A stretch of 64,000 nucleotides of DNA from Populus alba (lineage: Eukaryota > Streptophyta > Magnoliopsida > Malpighiales > Salicaceae): contig NC_133289.1 in assembly GCF_005239225.2 (NCBI RefSeq), forward strand, positions 15,608,889-15,672,888, in the 5' to 3' direction. Position numbers and translations under genes: made by a program. Each line of letters opens with the position of its first letter. The stretch's first letter is position 1. Positions 1 to 12,528 of the stretch are shown here, one piece after another. Below the pieces are notes generated by a model. That model ran no database searches. It was not told the origin of the DNA and saw only the letters and a program-made list of their open reading frames with translations.

Positions 1-480
1 CACAACGTGCCATGCCTCAAATAAAAAGTCACCATTTAAGTCCCTCTATAGCCGTACACCACCAGCCCTAATTAGTTATACGATGGGATATTTTCTTCTA
101 ATGATGAGTTTGATATAGGATCGAGATGAGTTGATTAACGAGCTTAAGAGAAGCTTAGAACAAGCCAATAATTATATGAACTCCTACGCTGACCAACACC
201 ATCGGAAAGAACAGTACTTACTGGGCGATTGGGTCTATTTAAAACTCCAATCATACAGGAAGGAATCCCTTTCTCATAAGGCTTTATATAAGTTGAACTT
301 CCGCCACTATGAGCCTTATCGCATCACTCAGAAAATTGGGGAAGTGGCATGTAAGTTGGAGCTTCGCGAATAAGCATATATTCACCCGGTTTCCTATGTT
401 TCACAGCTTAAACGCCGTGGAGGAGATAGCCAAGTTAGGCGCATCTCAGTCTTACCAATCATGAACCAAGATTGGTAGCT
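1..480 (+). mobile_element. Ty3/gypsy chromovirus fragment, integrase C-terminus
   Basis: The frame at 131-373 reads as the C-terminal part of a chromovirus integrase. It has the hallmark GDWVYLKLQSYR block followed by a KL.FR.Y.PYRI..KIG segment. The same frame continues past a TAA at 371-373 into IHPVSYVSQLKR, the conserved tail that follows this domain in Reina-like chromoviruses. The reading frame is broken and the upstream pol lies outside the window, so this is a 3' remnant. No LTR is recognisable downstream. The family assignment rests on the motifs; the exact clade is inferred. Confidence 0.8.
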
Positions 481-3139
481 AATACTCAAGCCTTTTAAGC
501 CCTAGAATACCAAATAATTAGAAGATGATTTCGCATTAGATTAGTCCAATGAGAATCATTGGCGAGGGAAGAAGTTATATGGGAGGATACTGAGGGAATT
601 ACAGTAAGAAAAGATAAAATATAAATAAAAGTTAAGAAATATAAATTACTAATAAGAGTTTTTCTGGTGGATTATTTTTGTTTGTAAGTCTGTTGGTAAA
701 TTTTGCGTTGATAGACTATGAGTATAAATATCAACAAAAAATTACATCGGTAAATCTAAAATTTATTGTAGTGGTTATTTTAATGAAATTTTATTAATTA
801 ATTAAATTAAATCGTATGAGCAAGTGCTATCCTAAATGGCTAAAATGCCTTGATTTATGAATATAAAAAACAAAACAAACAGATTTTAAAATATTTTATT
901 TTGGAAAAAAAATCCAGACTTCGCCCTAAAACCCATGGCTACTATATGTATAGTACCATTTTTCTTTTCTCTTAATACTAAAAAGTTTTACTTTTTAAAG
1001 GGAAATCTTTACTCAAATTACGAGTATTGTAGAGGAGAAAACTACTCAGGTAATTTTTAGTGATTTATCAATATTGTTTTAAGTGCTCAAAAGTAAAAAA
1101 GAAAAAGAAAATATACATTATTGATAACAAATGCATTTCATATCTTAAGGATTTGAGCTCTTTTTTTCTCGAAACAAACATTAGGCCAACCAATACATAT
1201 AATTTATTATTTTTAATTATATTAAAATTAAATTTTGTTTTGAGCGATTTACTTTATATATAATAAGTCTTACATTTCCAGAATAAAATAATGCACAAAA
1301 ATCATATCAACTCGGATGAGTTAAATCCATATATAATATACATATAATTAACTAGATGTTGATTCATATATTTCAAAGCATCTTTAATTTTATTAGATAG
1401 AAATCATATAGCTTGATATCACTTGAATTCTCAAGTATTTCCATGTCTCTTGAGGCTATGACCCTTCTTTTCTTTTTCTTTTTTTTCTTTTTTGAAAAAT
1501 ATCAGATTTTAGAATACTTTTTATTTGTAAACAATTGAATATGGATGCTTTTAATTTTTAGATAGAAATAATTTATAAACCTTTTTTATTGACCTCTGGG
1601 TTGGTTGGAAGTGTTTAAATTCAGAGTGTTTGAAAAATGCGGTTATATTTGTGTTTTCAAAAAAATTAAAAACAATCCAAAACGATTAAAAAAAATAATT
1701 ATATGTTTTTGATCTATTTGATACGCTAATTTCAATTATGATATTTTTAAAAATAAAAAAAATATCATTTTAATGTATTTCAGTATAAAAAATATTTTAA
1801 AAAATAATCACAACTATACTTTTAAACAATCCAGATAACATCTTGTTTTTATATCCTCGTTGGTTAAAAGTATAAATCATTAAATTCAATAATCTTTTTC
1901 TTTCTTCGTTTACACCTTCAGAATAGTTGAGTTGAAAGTTGCAACCCTTCTTTTTTACAGCAAATTCAATGAAACAATTAATAAAACTAGCTTAATGTCA
2001 AAAGGTTCAATATTCATAAATATCTCTTTTAGCATGACGGCATCCAAATTTAGAACTTTTTTCTTTTGAAAACACACGATATACCAACAATTATTTTTAA
2101 TGATTTCAATTGATCTAATTCATCAAACGTGATTAGTACTGTGTGCTTAACTATTTTTTAAAAGTGTTTTCTAGTTTAAAAATATAAAATTTATAGGTTT
2201 TTTTCAGAGTGTTTTAGAATAATTTTAATATGAGATACGTAAAATTATTTACAAAATGCCAAAGAAAAAACCTTGAGTTGAGAAAGCACACAAACATATC
2301 ACCCGACAATAAAATAAAACTACTTTATGTTGTTTAGATAAACTCAAAAAAATCTTTAACAGTAAAAACTAATTAAAAGGAAAAAAAATATTTACTTATA
2401 GAAACAACGTATTTTGCAGATCTTATATGAAAAGAGTGTAGAGACTGTCCCATTTCATCTTCAAATGGATGTAGTTGGGTTATATTTGAATCTATAAATT
2501 ATAAATTTAATTTATTTAGAATTTTTTTTATTCAAGCGGGTTAAATATTTTAGATTGGGTTAAATTTTTTAAAATATTATAAATATTCACAAGTTAGGTT
2601 TATAATGCTATTTTTCATGGGTTAGACTTATTTAGAAGTAAGATTTGAGTTTAATGAATCAGCTCAAAACCTGTATAAACCATAACAAATAATTTAAACT
2701 TAATATATCAAGCCCAAGCAATTGAATAAACTAAATAAATGAAAAAAAAAACAAAACATATAACAACAAAAAAAATTAAGTTTGATCCTTTATTCAATCT
2801 TTGTTATCTATTTTTAAAATTTTAAAATTAATTATTATCTATAAAATCTATATTATAAAGTCAAATAAGCAAATATACAAGTTTTTTTTAACACCCTAGC
2901 GCCAACCCAACCCATTTGATGACCTGGAATTTTGCATCAAACTCTCTGTAACCTCATCACCATCGCCCTCCCCCACAATCTCAAATGGGTCCCTCGTCGG
3001 CACAGACATATGACAGCAACTACTCATAAACACCATTAAAATCCTCAAAAACCCAATAACATAATAACTAATATTATTTGTCTTCCTGATGAATGAATGA
3101 ATGAATAATAAGAAATCTTTTTTCTTGGTTATGATCTAT
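481..3139. other. AT-rich intergenic DNA, no gene seen
   Basis: This stretch is strongly AT-rich with many homopolymer runs and stop codons in all frames. The only structured part is a MITE-like block near 1610-1835. The last 200 bases before 3140 become less AT-rich and probably belong to the promoter of the CONSTANS-like gene. Confidence 0.5.
1610..1835. repeat. AT-rich MITE-like dispersed repeat, copy 1
   Basis: The block starts with a TGTTTGAAAAATGCGGTT-like segment, runs through A/T homopolymer tracts with a central ATTATGATATTTTTAAAA-type stretch, and ends AATAATCACAACTATACTTT. Similar blocks recur near 15600-15790, 19135-19345, 30570-30730 and 59235-59430. They share 'TTTTTAAAATAATCACAA' and 'GTTTTAA(T/C)ATG' pieces in either orientation. 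This looks like a non-autonomous dispersed family. Termini and target duplications were not resolved. Confidence 0.4.
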
Positions 3140-3140
3140 C

Positions 3141-3146
3141 CACGTG
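3141..3146. promoter_or_regulatory. G-box (CACGTG) upstream of the CONSTANS-like gene
   Basis: A perfect palindromic CACGTG inside CCACGTGTC lies about 250 bp upstream of the CONSTANS-like start codon. This core binds bZIP and bHLH factors, and the ACGTGTC context also fits an ABA-response element. A role in light, clock or ABA control of the gene is inference. Confidence 0.5.
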
Positions 3147-3395
3147 TCGTCTTCTTATTTATCAGCGCCTAGTTTTTCCTCTGACTAGACTTAGATGGAT
3201 AATAACAATCAACAGCCAAGCAATCAACACACCCAACTCTTCAGTCTTTACTCTTAGCCCCCGCATTCCACAAATACCAAAATCCTACAACTCTCTCTTT
3301 ACAGCATTTTAGAGAAACAGAAACCCGAGAGGAAAAACGTTTTCGGTTTCCTGTTTATTTCAGAAACTGACTGCGAGAACCAAAGAGAAAACGAA

Positions 3396-4633
3396 ATGGG
3401 AATTGAAGTTGAGAGCTTAAAGAACTTGACCGGAGGATGGAGTGTTGCGGCTAAACGTTGCGACTCGTGCAAAACGGCAGCTGCAGCTGCGTTTTGCCGG
3501 GCGGACTCTGCTTTTTTGTGTCTGAATTGTGACACCAAGATTCACCATAGTGGGGTGAACAGCAAGATCATGTCAAGGCACGAGCGTGTGTGGATGTGTG
3601 AAGTTTGCGAGCAAGCACCAGCTGCTGTTACCTGTAAGGCTGACGCAGCTGCTCTTTGTGTTACTTGTGATGCTGACATCCACTCTGCTAACCCTCTTGC
3701 TCGCCGTCATGAACGAGTCCCGGTGGAGCCTTTTTATGACTCTGCTGAATCAATTGTTAAGACTTCCTCGGCGTTTAATTTTCTAGTGCCTGGTGATCAA
3801 AATGGTGTGTCTGCATATGATCATAACGATGAGATCGAGGGTGTTTCGTGGTTGTTGCACGGTAATCACACGACACATGACCTTAATTCCAAGATCAACA
3901 TCGAGAATCCTGTTGTCAAGACTGGAGATATGTTTTTCTGTGAAATGGATCCCTTTCTTGATTTTGAGTATCAGAATTCCATGGATGGGAGGTATAAGCA
4001 GAGTCATGGTGGGGGTGCTGCTGGAGCTGATAGCGTTGTGCCTGTGCAAAACAAACCAGCTCCGCTTCCCGTGGTCGATCATAAAAACTGCTTTGATATT
4101 GATTTCTGTAGATCAAAACTCACCTCTTTCAGCAGCTACCCCTCTCAGTCCCTTAGCCACAGCGTAAGTACGAAAACCTGCGTAGTTGAAGCTCAAATAA
4201 CTATAACCCTAGTAGAGTTGCTGAAAAAGTTTCTTTGATTTTTCAGGTTTCTTCGTCTTCCCTCGATGTTGGTGTTGTTCCTGACGGGAATTCTATGTCC
4301 GATATTTCGTATCCCTTCGGCCGAAGCATGAATACTTATACCGATCCAAGCATGCCCATCTCAGGTTCCACTACAAATCAAGCAGCAGCTCAGTTAGCTG
4401 GGATTGACCGCGAAGCTAGAGTTTTGAGGTACAGAGAGAAAAGAAAGAACCGTAAATTCGAAAAAACCATACGGTATGCTTCACGTAAAGCTTACGCAGA
4501 AACCAGGCCAAGAATCAAAGGCCGATTCGCGAAGCGAACCGAAATGGAATCCGATATGGACACCCTGTATATCTCTCCGAGCTCTGTCCCTTTCCTGGCC
4601 GATGCTCATTACGGTGTCGTTCCCTCGTTTTGA
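3396..4633 (+). CDS. COL5: CONSTANS-LIKE 5-type zinc-finger transcription regulator, two exons
   Basis: Exon 1 is 3396-4163 and exon 2 is 4247-4633. They are joined across an 83-bp intron with GTAAGT donor and TTTTCAG acceptor, phase 0, giving 384 residues. Arabidopsis group I COL proteins are about 350-370. Two B-boxes lie near residues 20-65 and 66-110. The first opens [13 protein letters not shown]; the second is [21 protein letters not shown] with the usual distal histidines. A mid-protein LVPVQ-like acidic patch (SVVPVQ) and a [11 protein letters not shown] block are typical of COL3/4/5. The CCT domain sits near residues 300-345 ([20 protein letters not shown]), and the protein ends YGVVPSF, matching the conserved tail. 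It is a nuclear regulator acting with NF-Y-type partners in light and flowering responses. B-box 1 has a few extra residues before SRHERV compared with the Arabidopsis protein as I recall it. COL4 is the alternative name. The gene looks intact. Confidence 0.93.
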
Positions 4634-6480
4634 TTTGATTGTGGATGAGGGAGGGGTTAATCAGCTATTAATTACTATGAAGAAGAATATGTAATTTGTC
4701 AGCTATAATAACGGTGAGAAGTTGGTCTTACACCCCCCGACGTTGATTACCGTCACCTGTAAAGTTTAGACGAATCCTTAAATGAATCAGTTGAAGTGTA
4801 GCCTTTTGTTTTCTAAGCAGCTAGATTAGTGATGCTGCTGCTATGCTTTTGCTCTTGAAATTTGCTTTTCAGATCAAAAGTCCCATTTGCCTTTTCTTTT
4901 TAACTATCAGGGCTTCTGTAATTCCTTCTCTGTTAGTATAAAGTTTTTGGTCGTGGTCTTATTTCTAATCTGTTCCACAATTTTTATTTTTTTTGGGTGG
5001 GGGGGGCGCCTTCCTTCTCAAAAAAGATATCGAATCTCTTTCTCCATTTCTATTGGCTTCGAGAGCACTTGGTCAATCTAATAACTATACAATATAATAT
5101 CATTTCTGGCTAGAGTAAAGTTCAATAATTGAGTCCTGTTCTCTCCCCTGATGCCTTTATTAGTCGTATATAAATTTTCCTGACTAAAACATGGGAATTT
5201 TCAGGTTTTATGACAGCTATAGAAAAGGCAAAATACAGCGCTTCGACCAGATCTCTTACAGCTTCGCTCTCTAAGGAGATAGATTGAAGAATTTGGCCTT
5301 TCTCACTTTAAAATCTTGGGATATCAGATCCAGAACTTTTGCAGCTAATTGGGTATGAATGGGTAGATGGAATTATTATTTATTGTTGTTGTACGCTTGT
5401 ACTAATGGCTGCTTAGATACTTCCAATGTCCCTTTTACAAGATCAAAGCAAGATACCTTGGAAAAGTTATCCCTCATAATGCTTCATCAGATATTTATGC
5501 ATGGTCGCGTAGGGGAAAAAAATGTGCATCAGACTGTTGTGTTATCAGGATTTCTTCCATGTTTGAAACAAAGGGCTTCTTTGATTGACAGAGACATTCT
5601 CATTGTCCAGACCCTTGAAACCATCCCCACATCCTTTTTATTGAAAAGATGAGTGCATTTTCAATCATAAAAGTCATTTTTCGGACACAAAGAAACGACT
5701 TATTCAATTAAGTGAAAAGCTCGCTACCTTACTTTTTAATTACTGCCATGAAAGGCCTTTGGCTGTTTGGAATCAAGTTATTCATAGTTTGTTCTCAAAC
5801 ATAACATTCACAAGAAGACATGGATTGAGGACTTTTCACTCATGAAGAAAGTTGCCTTTATGCCAAGTCAATTAGATAAAAAAAAATGACCTTATATTTC
5901 TTTGTTATTTAAAAAAAATGATATATGCATCATTCTTTTAAATTACATTATGGTAACGGGAACGGTAACAATATGAATATGAATATGAATATGAATATGA
6001 ATATGATAATGTTTATAGACATAAGAGCCAAACATGGAATATTTATAAGAATTTAAGAAAAAAAATATCAACCAATTCCATTTTTTTAAGAGTGAAATGA
6101 CATTGCACTTTTGAATAACAGCTGTAATGGTCATTGCTGTGATGCAACAACTATGACAGCCATTATAAAAATAAATTCAAAACATCAATAACAAAATGGA
6201 TTATACCGCAATGTAAGGTAAATTTTCTATTACGTGATATTTATTTTTAAAACTATATTAATAATGTTTCAAAATTCAAGATCTTTAGGAATATGATTTT
6301 ATAGTGGTTGGATAATAGGCTTAATCAAATATTCATTTATTAGATCTATTCTCCATAACAAAGAAAGATGATAGCTTGATTTAAGAATAAATAAATGTAC
6401 AAAAGGTTGTCTATTTTTATTTTGGTATGTAATGAATGTTCTATAAAAGAAAATAGTGTTATGTGTGTATATTGAGAATG
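4634..6480. other. 3' flank of the CONSTANS-like gene, no further gene seen
   Basis: The first few hundred bases should be the 3' UTR of the CONSTANS-like gene. A moderately GC-richer stretch at 5190-5660 includes an open frame at 5359-5652 that encodes nothing I recognise and has no homologous motif. The rest is AT-rich. A hexanucleotide microsatellite lies near 5971. Confidence 0.4.
5971..6006. repeat. (ATATGA)n microsatellite
   Basis: About six tandem copies of the hexamer ATATGA. The surrounding sequence is unremarkable. Confidence 0.9.
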
Positions 6481-9400
6481 AAAAAAATAATGAACCTCTT
6501 ACCTAAGTGGTTTAGGGGGTCTTTATACCCCTGAACCTCATCTTTTTACCCGAGGGAAAGGAGTAGAAATCCTTTTCATCCTAGTAACACTATTGAGGGA
6601 TATATATTGCTTACACATGTATTTATGTGATGGAAATGTGGTATGTCATGGAAGACTGTTGCATATCAGGTGTGTAGATAGAGTAGGATTTCGATTAAAA
6701 AGGTTGGGCCAGACAAAAATCCCAAGAGACTAGGTATTAAGTCTAGGCCACAAGGCAAGGCCTAAGAGATTGAGGATGTATATTGGCCCATACGCGCAAC
6801 TTGGACCCAAGAGATGCTAAGTATATGGCCTAGGCCCAAGAGGCACCAAACATGTGTCTGACACCTGGTACCTATGGTCAGATGAACACTTGAGCCTACG
6901 CCCATTACGTGCATACCTGACACCTAGGTCCAAAGGCATAAGGCTCGTGCCAACAAGCTTAGGCCAACAAAACATTGTTTAATAAATACTGATAAATCTT
7001 GGTCCATTGGTAACCCCCAAATTTTAATGGTAAAAATATGTGAAGACTTTAAAGATACACTCAATTTTTTAAATGGGACCCTTGATTTTTCTCTGTATAA
7101 GAAAAGGAAAGTATATCTCAAGGCACATCAATGGAGTATTCATGTACAAAGGTGTGCACCACGATTAAAAGAATGTTTTTTTAGATGAAAAATACTTGGA
7201 GAAATACTTTATAGCGGTGTTGGCTCTAACTTTGTGGATCTATTAAAGGCAATGACATGTGTTGTCGATTTGATAGAGGATACAAGAAGCCTCCCACTAT
7301 ATAAAGGTCTCTCTTTTTATTCCATACCATAATAAGTTCCTTTCTCTAAACTTCTATATAAATCATTTTGCCAAGTAGTTCTTATGTGTGAAGTGTGTTC
7401 TTTATAGAGAGTAATTGCATGAAGCATTTGGTTTTTGTGTGGAATGTATGGGATGTACATGATGCTTGGTACAAATAGACTTATCTTGAGGTAACCACTC
7501 ATACTTAGTGTTTTATATAATTATGAAATTGGATATAAAAAGAGGTAAGAAAGTAGCTTTTAGTAATGACTTCATCATTAGGCTAGGGCCATCAGAAATC
7601 AAGGGGTCTAATAAAAGGTCTAGGTCAATCAGAATCAGCCTCGTGATTAGAAAGGTTAATGATTATCTGTTAGGGAACCTTAGATTACCAAGGGCTCTTA
7701 AAGATACAGAGAATAACACTATAACCATAAAGCAATTAGCAAGGGTCGAAGGTCAACAAAAAAGGGCATATATAACCATAATCTCTTACTAGTTTGAAAA
7801 GATAAGCAATTAAACAATGGGTGATTGTAATGGGAAGTTTGAAATTACAACTCTTTTATATATTTGAGTTGGGGTATTCCTTCCCCTTAAAGGGTTTGTA
7901 AGTGATGTCTTTTTTTACTATAATATATATGTGCCAGCCAACTACATGTAAATAAATAGATGGGTTTTCCTTAAAGTTTTTAATGAGTATTTTAAGCTTG
8001 TCGAGTTAAAGCTAACCATAGATATATTCAAGTAGTGTTACACCCTAAATAATTGCTTTAATGGTGGTCATAAATTGTATTAGTTCTTCACCTTTGTCAG
8101 CCAGCCAAAAAGCCAAATGAAGAACATATGGAAGGGTAAAACCACCTATGTGAAGAGGTGAAAAGAAAGGTGGTTAATTATAAGGTTTAATAAAGAGACT
8201 CTTTGAGATGGAGAGCATTAAGTCATATATGAATGTAAGGCCTCATCTAAATGACTTTGAAAGGGATGTTTGTATGAACTTAATGAAAGCCTAATCACTT
8301 CATCGTGAATGGGATGGCTAAAGGGCTATACTGGGAAAAAAGTAGGTAGGATATGTAAAGCTTTATACTTTATCCATTGTTTGATATATTTATCATTCTT
8401 TGACTTTGTTTTGATGCAGATTCACCTTCAAATAAGGAATTTGAGGAAGAAACCGATGCAAAGGAAACTCGAATATAACGAAGCCAGTGCTAAGGCTGAC
8501 GACACATCCAGTTTTTGGACTACTTAACATGTTTTTCAAGAGATGAAGAGTAACCCTATAACGAGCCCATATTAAAGCCCATTACTACGGGAGGAAGTCG
8601 ATCCTTAGTTACCATAATAAAGAAAGGCCCCTTTCCTTTGATATTTTAACCATGACATATAAAAGAGCCTCCAAAAAGAGAAGAGCAAAGCCTTTAAGTA
8701 AGGGCCTTATTCTACTAATAGGATACCACCCCCACCTTTATGACTATGTCCCCACCTATGGTCACCCCTCGTTAATTACAATTATCACTAGTGCTTTTGC
8801 TAGGATCTCTACACCCCAGACTGGATCATATAATCTTGGAGTAAGTTCTTCTGATACTAGGCTAAGAATTGGCTTTGTTTTCTCCCTACTCTTTCCTTGT
8901 CTGATAAGGAAATAAGCACCCTATGATACTTTATCAAGGAAAATGATACAATATTAAAGGAGATGGTTTGTATATTATAAACATCATAGCAAAGCTCTTA
9001 ATAATTCCATCAAACATTATGCAAATGTTTGATGATAGTTTTTCCCACCATCTTGGCCTCACTGAACAATTATTTCTTTAGATAAGGATTTGTTAGTATA
9101 TTTATTTTGAATTATTATTGCAAAAGACTTAATATGCCTTTGTTTTGTTTTAGGGCTTCCTGATGAACACCTACTCTTGGAGATGTTGAGTGGTCAAGAA
9201 GTCCCAAATAAGGGCAACTTTGGCCCAGTTAAAAAGGGATAATATGAAGTTTAAAGTTTGAGGAAAAAGAAGGTATAACAAGAGGCTCAATTAAGGGAGA
9301 CTAATGAAGCTCGTGATCTTTATATCCAAAACACCTAGTTGGCCTATAAAAAGCTAAAAAATGAGGAATTTGCCACACTTAGGCAATCCTTTGAAAAATT

Positions 9401-9734
9401 GATGGCATAATAGACAACTTTGAAGGTAGAACTAGTAATTGCCAAGGCAAGGCTAAGGCCTTCAAAGAATAATATGCTCGGCTAAGGATTTTTTTTTTAT
9501 TTGTATAAAGTACATTGATTTTTTTAAGGTCTTAATATATTAGTGTGATTTTCTTTTGTTAAGTGCTTTTAATCTCTCTTCACACTTGTTTGGTATAGTG
9601 TAAATTTAGAGGCGTCTAAAGTCTTAGGTATATTAAGGTTCAAAGCCTTCAAAGTGAGGGAGACGATGCCCTCCACTAAGCAACCCTCTAGTTTTAAGAG
9701 ATAAAATGGAAATCATAACTCTTGGAGAACCTAT

Positions 9735-10010
9735 ACTTAGAAAAATTTTAATTATCAAGACTGTGCTCTAGTCATGCGTAGGAATCCAAAGGTACCTAAT
9801 AGGCAATATAAGCTTAAGAGGCGGAAAGCATAGGTGGAACCCATACTTAAGGAAATTTTAATTGACATGTAGAAGTCCAAGGGTGTCCAATGCTACCTAG
9901 GCCCAAGACACACTAGGCTCATGGTTTAAACTTCAGGGGCGTTAGGCACACATGAAACCAGGGCCCTTAAGGCGATAGGTTGTACTTGGAAAAATTTTAA
10001 TTTTTTGGTT
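9735..10010. repeat. Degenerate tandem units with ATACTTAG-AAATTTTAATT core
   Basis: The phrase TACTT(A/G)..AAATTTTAATT recurs at about 9735, 9844 and 9982, each followed by a 'GAAATCCAAGGGTRCC'-like stretch. The units are 110-140 bp and well diverged. They lie within the unassigned repeat region. Confidence 0.45.
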
Positions 10011-10065
10011 CATATTAAAACCTTGTTGTTCTAAGGCTATAATCTCCCCCAACTAAAACCTAGAG

Positions 10066-10330
10066 TAAATTCTTAGTCATAGTTAACTTTTGAAGTAGCC
10101 TAGCGATAATGTAGAGTCTGAAAGCCCCACTCAAGAGTTATAATGATCTAAGATCACACTGGGAAGTGAAAGGTTTAGGGCTTCTCTATCAATAACATAG
10201 GGTCCAGGATCCCTACTAGAGAGTTATATCAATTTGAGATCACGCTGGCGAGTAGGAGACCTAAGGCCTTCATAGTGATAGCGTGGGGCAAAAAGCCCTA
10301 TTGTAGTGTTTTGCTTATTTGAGATCACAA
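10066..10330. repeat. Three degenerate tandem units of about 85 bp
   Basis: AGATCAC(A/G)(C/A)TGG occurs at about 10151, 10237 and 10322, a spacing of 85-86 bp. Each is flanked by matching 'GAGTTATAA..T' and 'GGGGC..AAAGCCC' pieces. No coding potential is seen. Confidence 0.55.
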
Positions 10331-10746
10331 TGGTTACGAGGAAATGGAATGTACAACAAAGATATAATACATTTTATTTCTTAAAGAAACTTACATTCCT
10401 ACCCATTTTAATACATTTTGAGATTATCTAAGTGTCAGTCATAAAGGAGGTTCATCCCTTTCTTTTTTTAAAAGTGGTAGGTGTTTTCTTTGATTACCAT
10501 ATCCATTTTAGGGCTAGTTTTCCCTTACTCTCCTATTGCTCATCGCTTTTAACTTTATGAGTACCAAGTCTCTAAACTTAAACCCTATATTTCTGACTTT
10601 GGCATTATAATGTTGAGTAGTTCTATACTGATAGGCTTTATTCTTTACTACTATAATTAGTCAGGAATTCTCTAGCAAATCTAGTTTAGTCATCAATATT
10701 TAATCATTGTCTTTCCAAGGAGTAATGGATGACTATTGGACTTGGT

Positions 10747-10942
10747 TGTAACATCCCCACGTCGAGCGAATAGTGTCAAGAGTCAGGGCATGTTATAGTG
10801 TCAAGAGCCAGGGCATATTATGTAAGAAGTGTTTTGGGGTCTGTGGGCTGTGTCAGGAACAAAAATGTAAGGCGTGGAAGCCGAGTTAGGTTAAGCCATA
10901 ACGAAGAATCTTCTGCAAGGAGGAGTAGGTTGAGCCTTACAT
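10747..10942 (+). repeat. Chromovirus LTR remnant
   Basis: It begins TGTAACATCCCCACGTCG, a start shared by many plant chromovirus LTRs, and ends just before a primer-binding-like site. Inside it, a 25-bp unit (TAGTGTCAAGAG(T/C)CAGGGCA) is duplicated in tandem at 10771 and 10796. The short length, about 195 bp, suggests an internally reduced LTR. Confidence 0.55.
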
Positions 10943-10943
10943 A

Positions 10944-10955
10944 CGGTATCAGAGT
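10944..10955 (+). other. Primer-binding site resembling initiator tRNA-Met complement
   Basis: CGGTATCAGAGT directly follows the LTR remnant. It differs at its ends from TGGTATCAGAGC, the standard site for initiator Met-tRNA in plant Copia and chromovirus elements. Confidence 0.6.
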
Positions 10956-10979
10956 TAAGGACGACTCATTCTTAAGGTG

Positions 10980-11880
10980 AGGGATTGTAACCAATGCTCC
11001 GGTCGTGTTTATGAATTTGATGAATCAGGTGTTTCGACCTTACCTAGACCAATATGTAGTTGTATTTATTGATGATATCTTAGTGTATTCCAACTCTTAG
11101 TTGAAGCATGAACAACATTTGAGGGTTGTGTTACAAACTTTGAGGGAGAATCAATTATATACAAAGCTGAATAAGTTGAGTTTTGGCTCAAAGAAGTAGT
11201 ATTTTTAGACCATGTAATTGTCGCAAAATGAATATTCATGGATCCAAGAAAGGTTGAGGTCGTGGTGAAATGGGAGAGGCCTACAAATGTGACAGAAATT
11301 CAGAATTTCTTGGGTCTTGTTAGGTATTACATGAGGTTTATTGAGGGGTTCTCCACCATAGCATATTTGATCAAGTTAACCCGCAAGGAAGTCAGGTTTG
11401 TTTGGTCAAAAGAGTATGAAGAGAGCTTCCGAGAATTAAAGGAAAGACTCTTTGCTTTTCCTGTGTTGGTCCTTCCATTAGGGATAGAAAGGTTTGTGGT
11501 ATATAAGGACACCTCAAAAAGGGGTCTGGGATGTGTATTGATGCAATATGGGCATGTGATTTACTTATGCATCGAGACAGCTAAATTCACATGAGGTGAA
11601 TTACCTAGTTTATGACCTAGAACTTGCAGCAACGGTGTTTGCCTTGAGAGTATGGAGGCATTATTTGTATGGGTTATAAGTTTAAACCTTTACAACCCAT
11701 AAAATTTTGGAGTATTTGATATCACATAAAGAGTTGAACATATGACAAAGGAGATGGGTAAAATTAATAAAAGATTATGATTGTGTAATTAACTATCATC
11801 CTGGCAAGGCTAATGTAGTAATCGAAGCCTTGAGTAGAAAGGGAAAAGCAGTAATGACTGATATGAAGGTTAAGGAACAA
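10980..11880 (+). pseudogene. Broken Ty3/gypsy pol: reverse transcriptase to RNase H
   Basis: From about 10985 the sequence enters the middle of a chromovirus reverse transcriptase ([17 protein letters not shown]), followed by the catalytic [12 protein letters not shown] box and then a stop. Frame 11238-11594 continues with VKWERPTNVTEIQNFLGL.RYY and an RNase H start. After another break the conserved [19 protein letters not shown] and [15 protein letters not shown] segments appear near 11600-11840. Gag, protease and the first half of RT are missing: the primer site at 10944 is followed almost directly by RT. Several stops and frameshifts make it non-functional. It may be the same clade as the fragment at 1-480. 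Confidence 0.85.
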
Positions 11881-11939
11881 TGAAGTATAGTGGAATTAAA
11901 AAAGATGAGTTTACGACTAAGTGTAGGACTCAAGGGAGC

Positions 11940-12528
11940 ATTGTTAGCTCACATGAGACTTAACCTGAACAATTTTTTTCAGATCAAAATGTCAAATTTC
12001 ACACCAAATATGTATCATTTTTATTAAATATTAGCAATTCATTTACAAAATCTTCTATATATACTCAATTACATAAGCAAACACAAATAAAATCTTATAT
12101 ATGTAATCAATTTGTTTTCTCTTCACTTTATACTTGATTCCTTTTATATTATCTACTGGAATTTTCTTCTCATTTGGAAGTTAGCAAAATTCAGGTACAA
12201 GATTCAACCTAAACAATTGTTTTTTCAAATCAAAATATTGAAATTAACACTAAGTGTGTTTTGTTTTTGTTAAATGTTTCCAATTCATTTACAAGATATA
12301 TTGTTTGTACTCAACTTCATAAAAAAAACACCTAATTTTTATACAATGATCTTGTCAATCTCAAAACAACATGACTTTAAAAAATGTTTTTTTTTTTTTT
12401 GTCAAATTGACAATATTTAGAATTTCCAACACTTTTTGCGATTTGTAAATGAATTATTGTTAATTTTTTAAAACGCTAAAAATACTTTAAATTTGTGAGT
12501 TACTCTTCATATGAACACAAAGTTTTTT
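11940..12528. other. AT-rich flank with a diverged ~130-bp direct repeat
   Basis: Segments near 11961-12090 and 12200-12330 align: AACCT.AACAATT, TTTTTGTTAAAT, CAATTCATTTACAA and TACTCAA.T.CATAA recur in order about 240 bp apart. This may be the subterminal region of the MuDR-like element that follows. No gene is seen. Confidence 0.4.

Larger units (their letters stand above)
6480..10740. other. Decayed repeat/retrotransposon-like DNA, unassigned
   Basis: This stretch is somewhat GC-richer than its surroundings and has recurring GGCCTAGGCCCAAG-type phrases (6700-6960) and short interrupted open frames (7508-7792, 8309-8527, 8652-8915). The part near 9150-9480 reads as a lysine/glutamate-rich, coiled-coil-like sequence with stops. 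The overall look is that of an old LTR retrotransposon. I could not recognise gag or pol motifs or define LTRs, so no family is given. Confidence 0.35.

Noticed and set aside
3586..4167. Overlapping open frames on both strands within the CONSTANS-like gene
   Set aside because: They are shadows of the conserved coding frame and have no recognisable domains.
5359..5652. Hypothetical gene downstream of the CONSTANS-like gene
   Set aside because: No motif, no splice context and no codon character distinguish it from chance. It is mentioned only as an open frame.
5971..6006. CRISPR-like regular repeat
   Set aside because: It is a simple hexanucleotide microsatellite in a plant genome without spacers.
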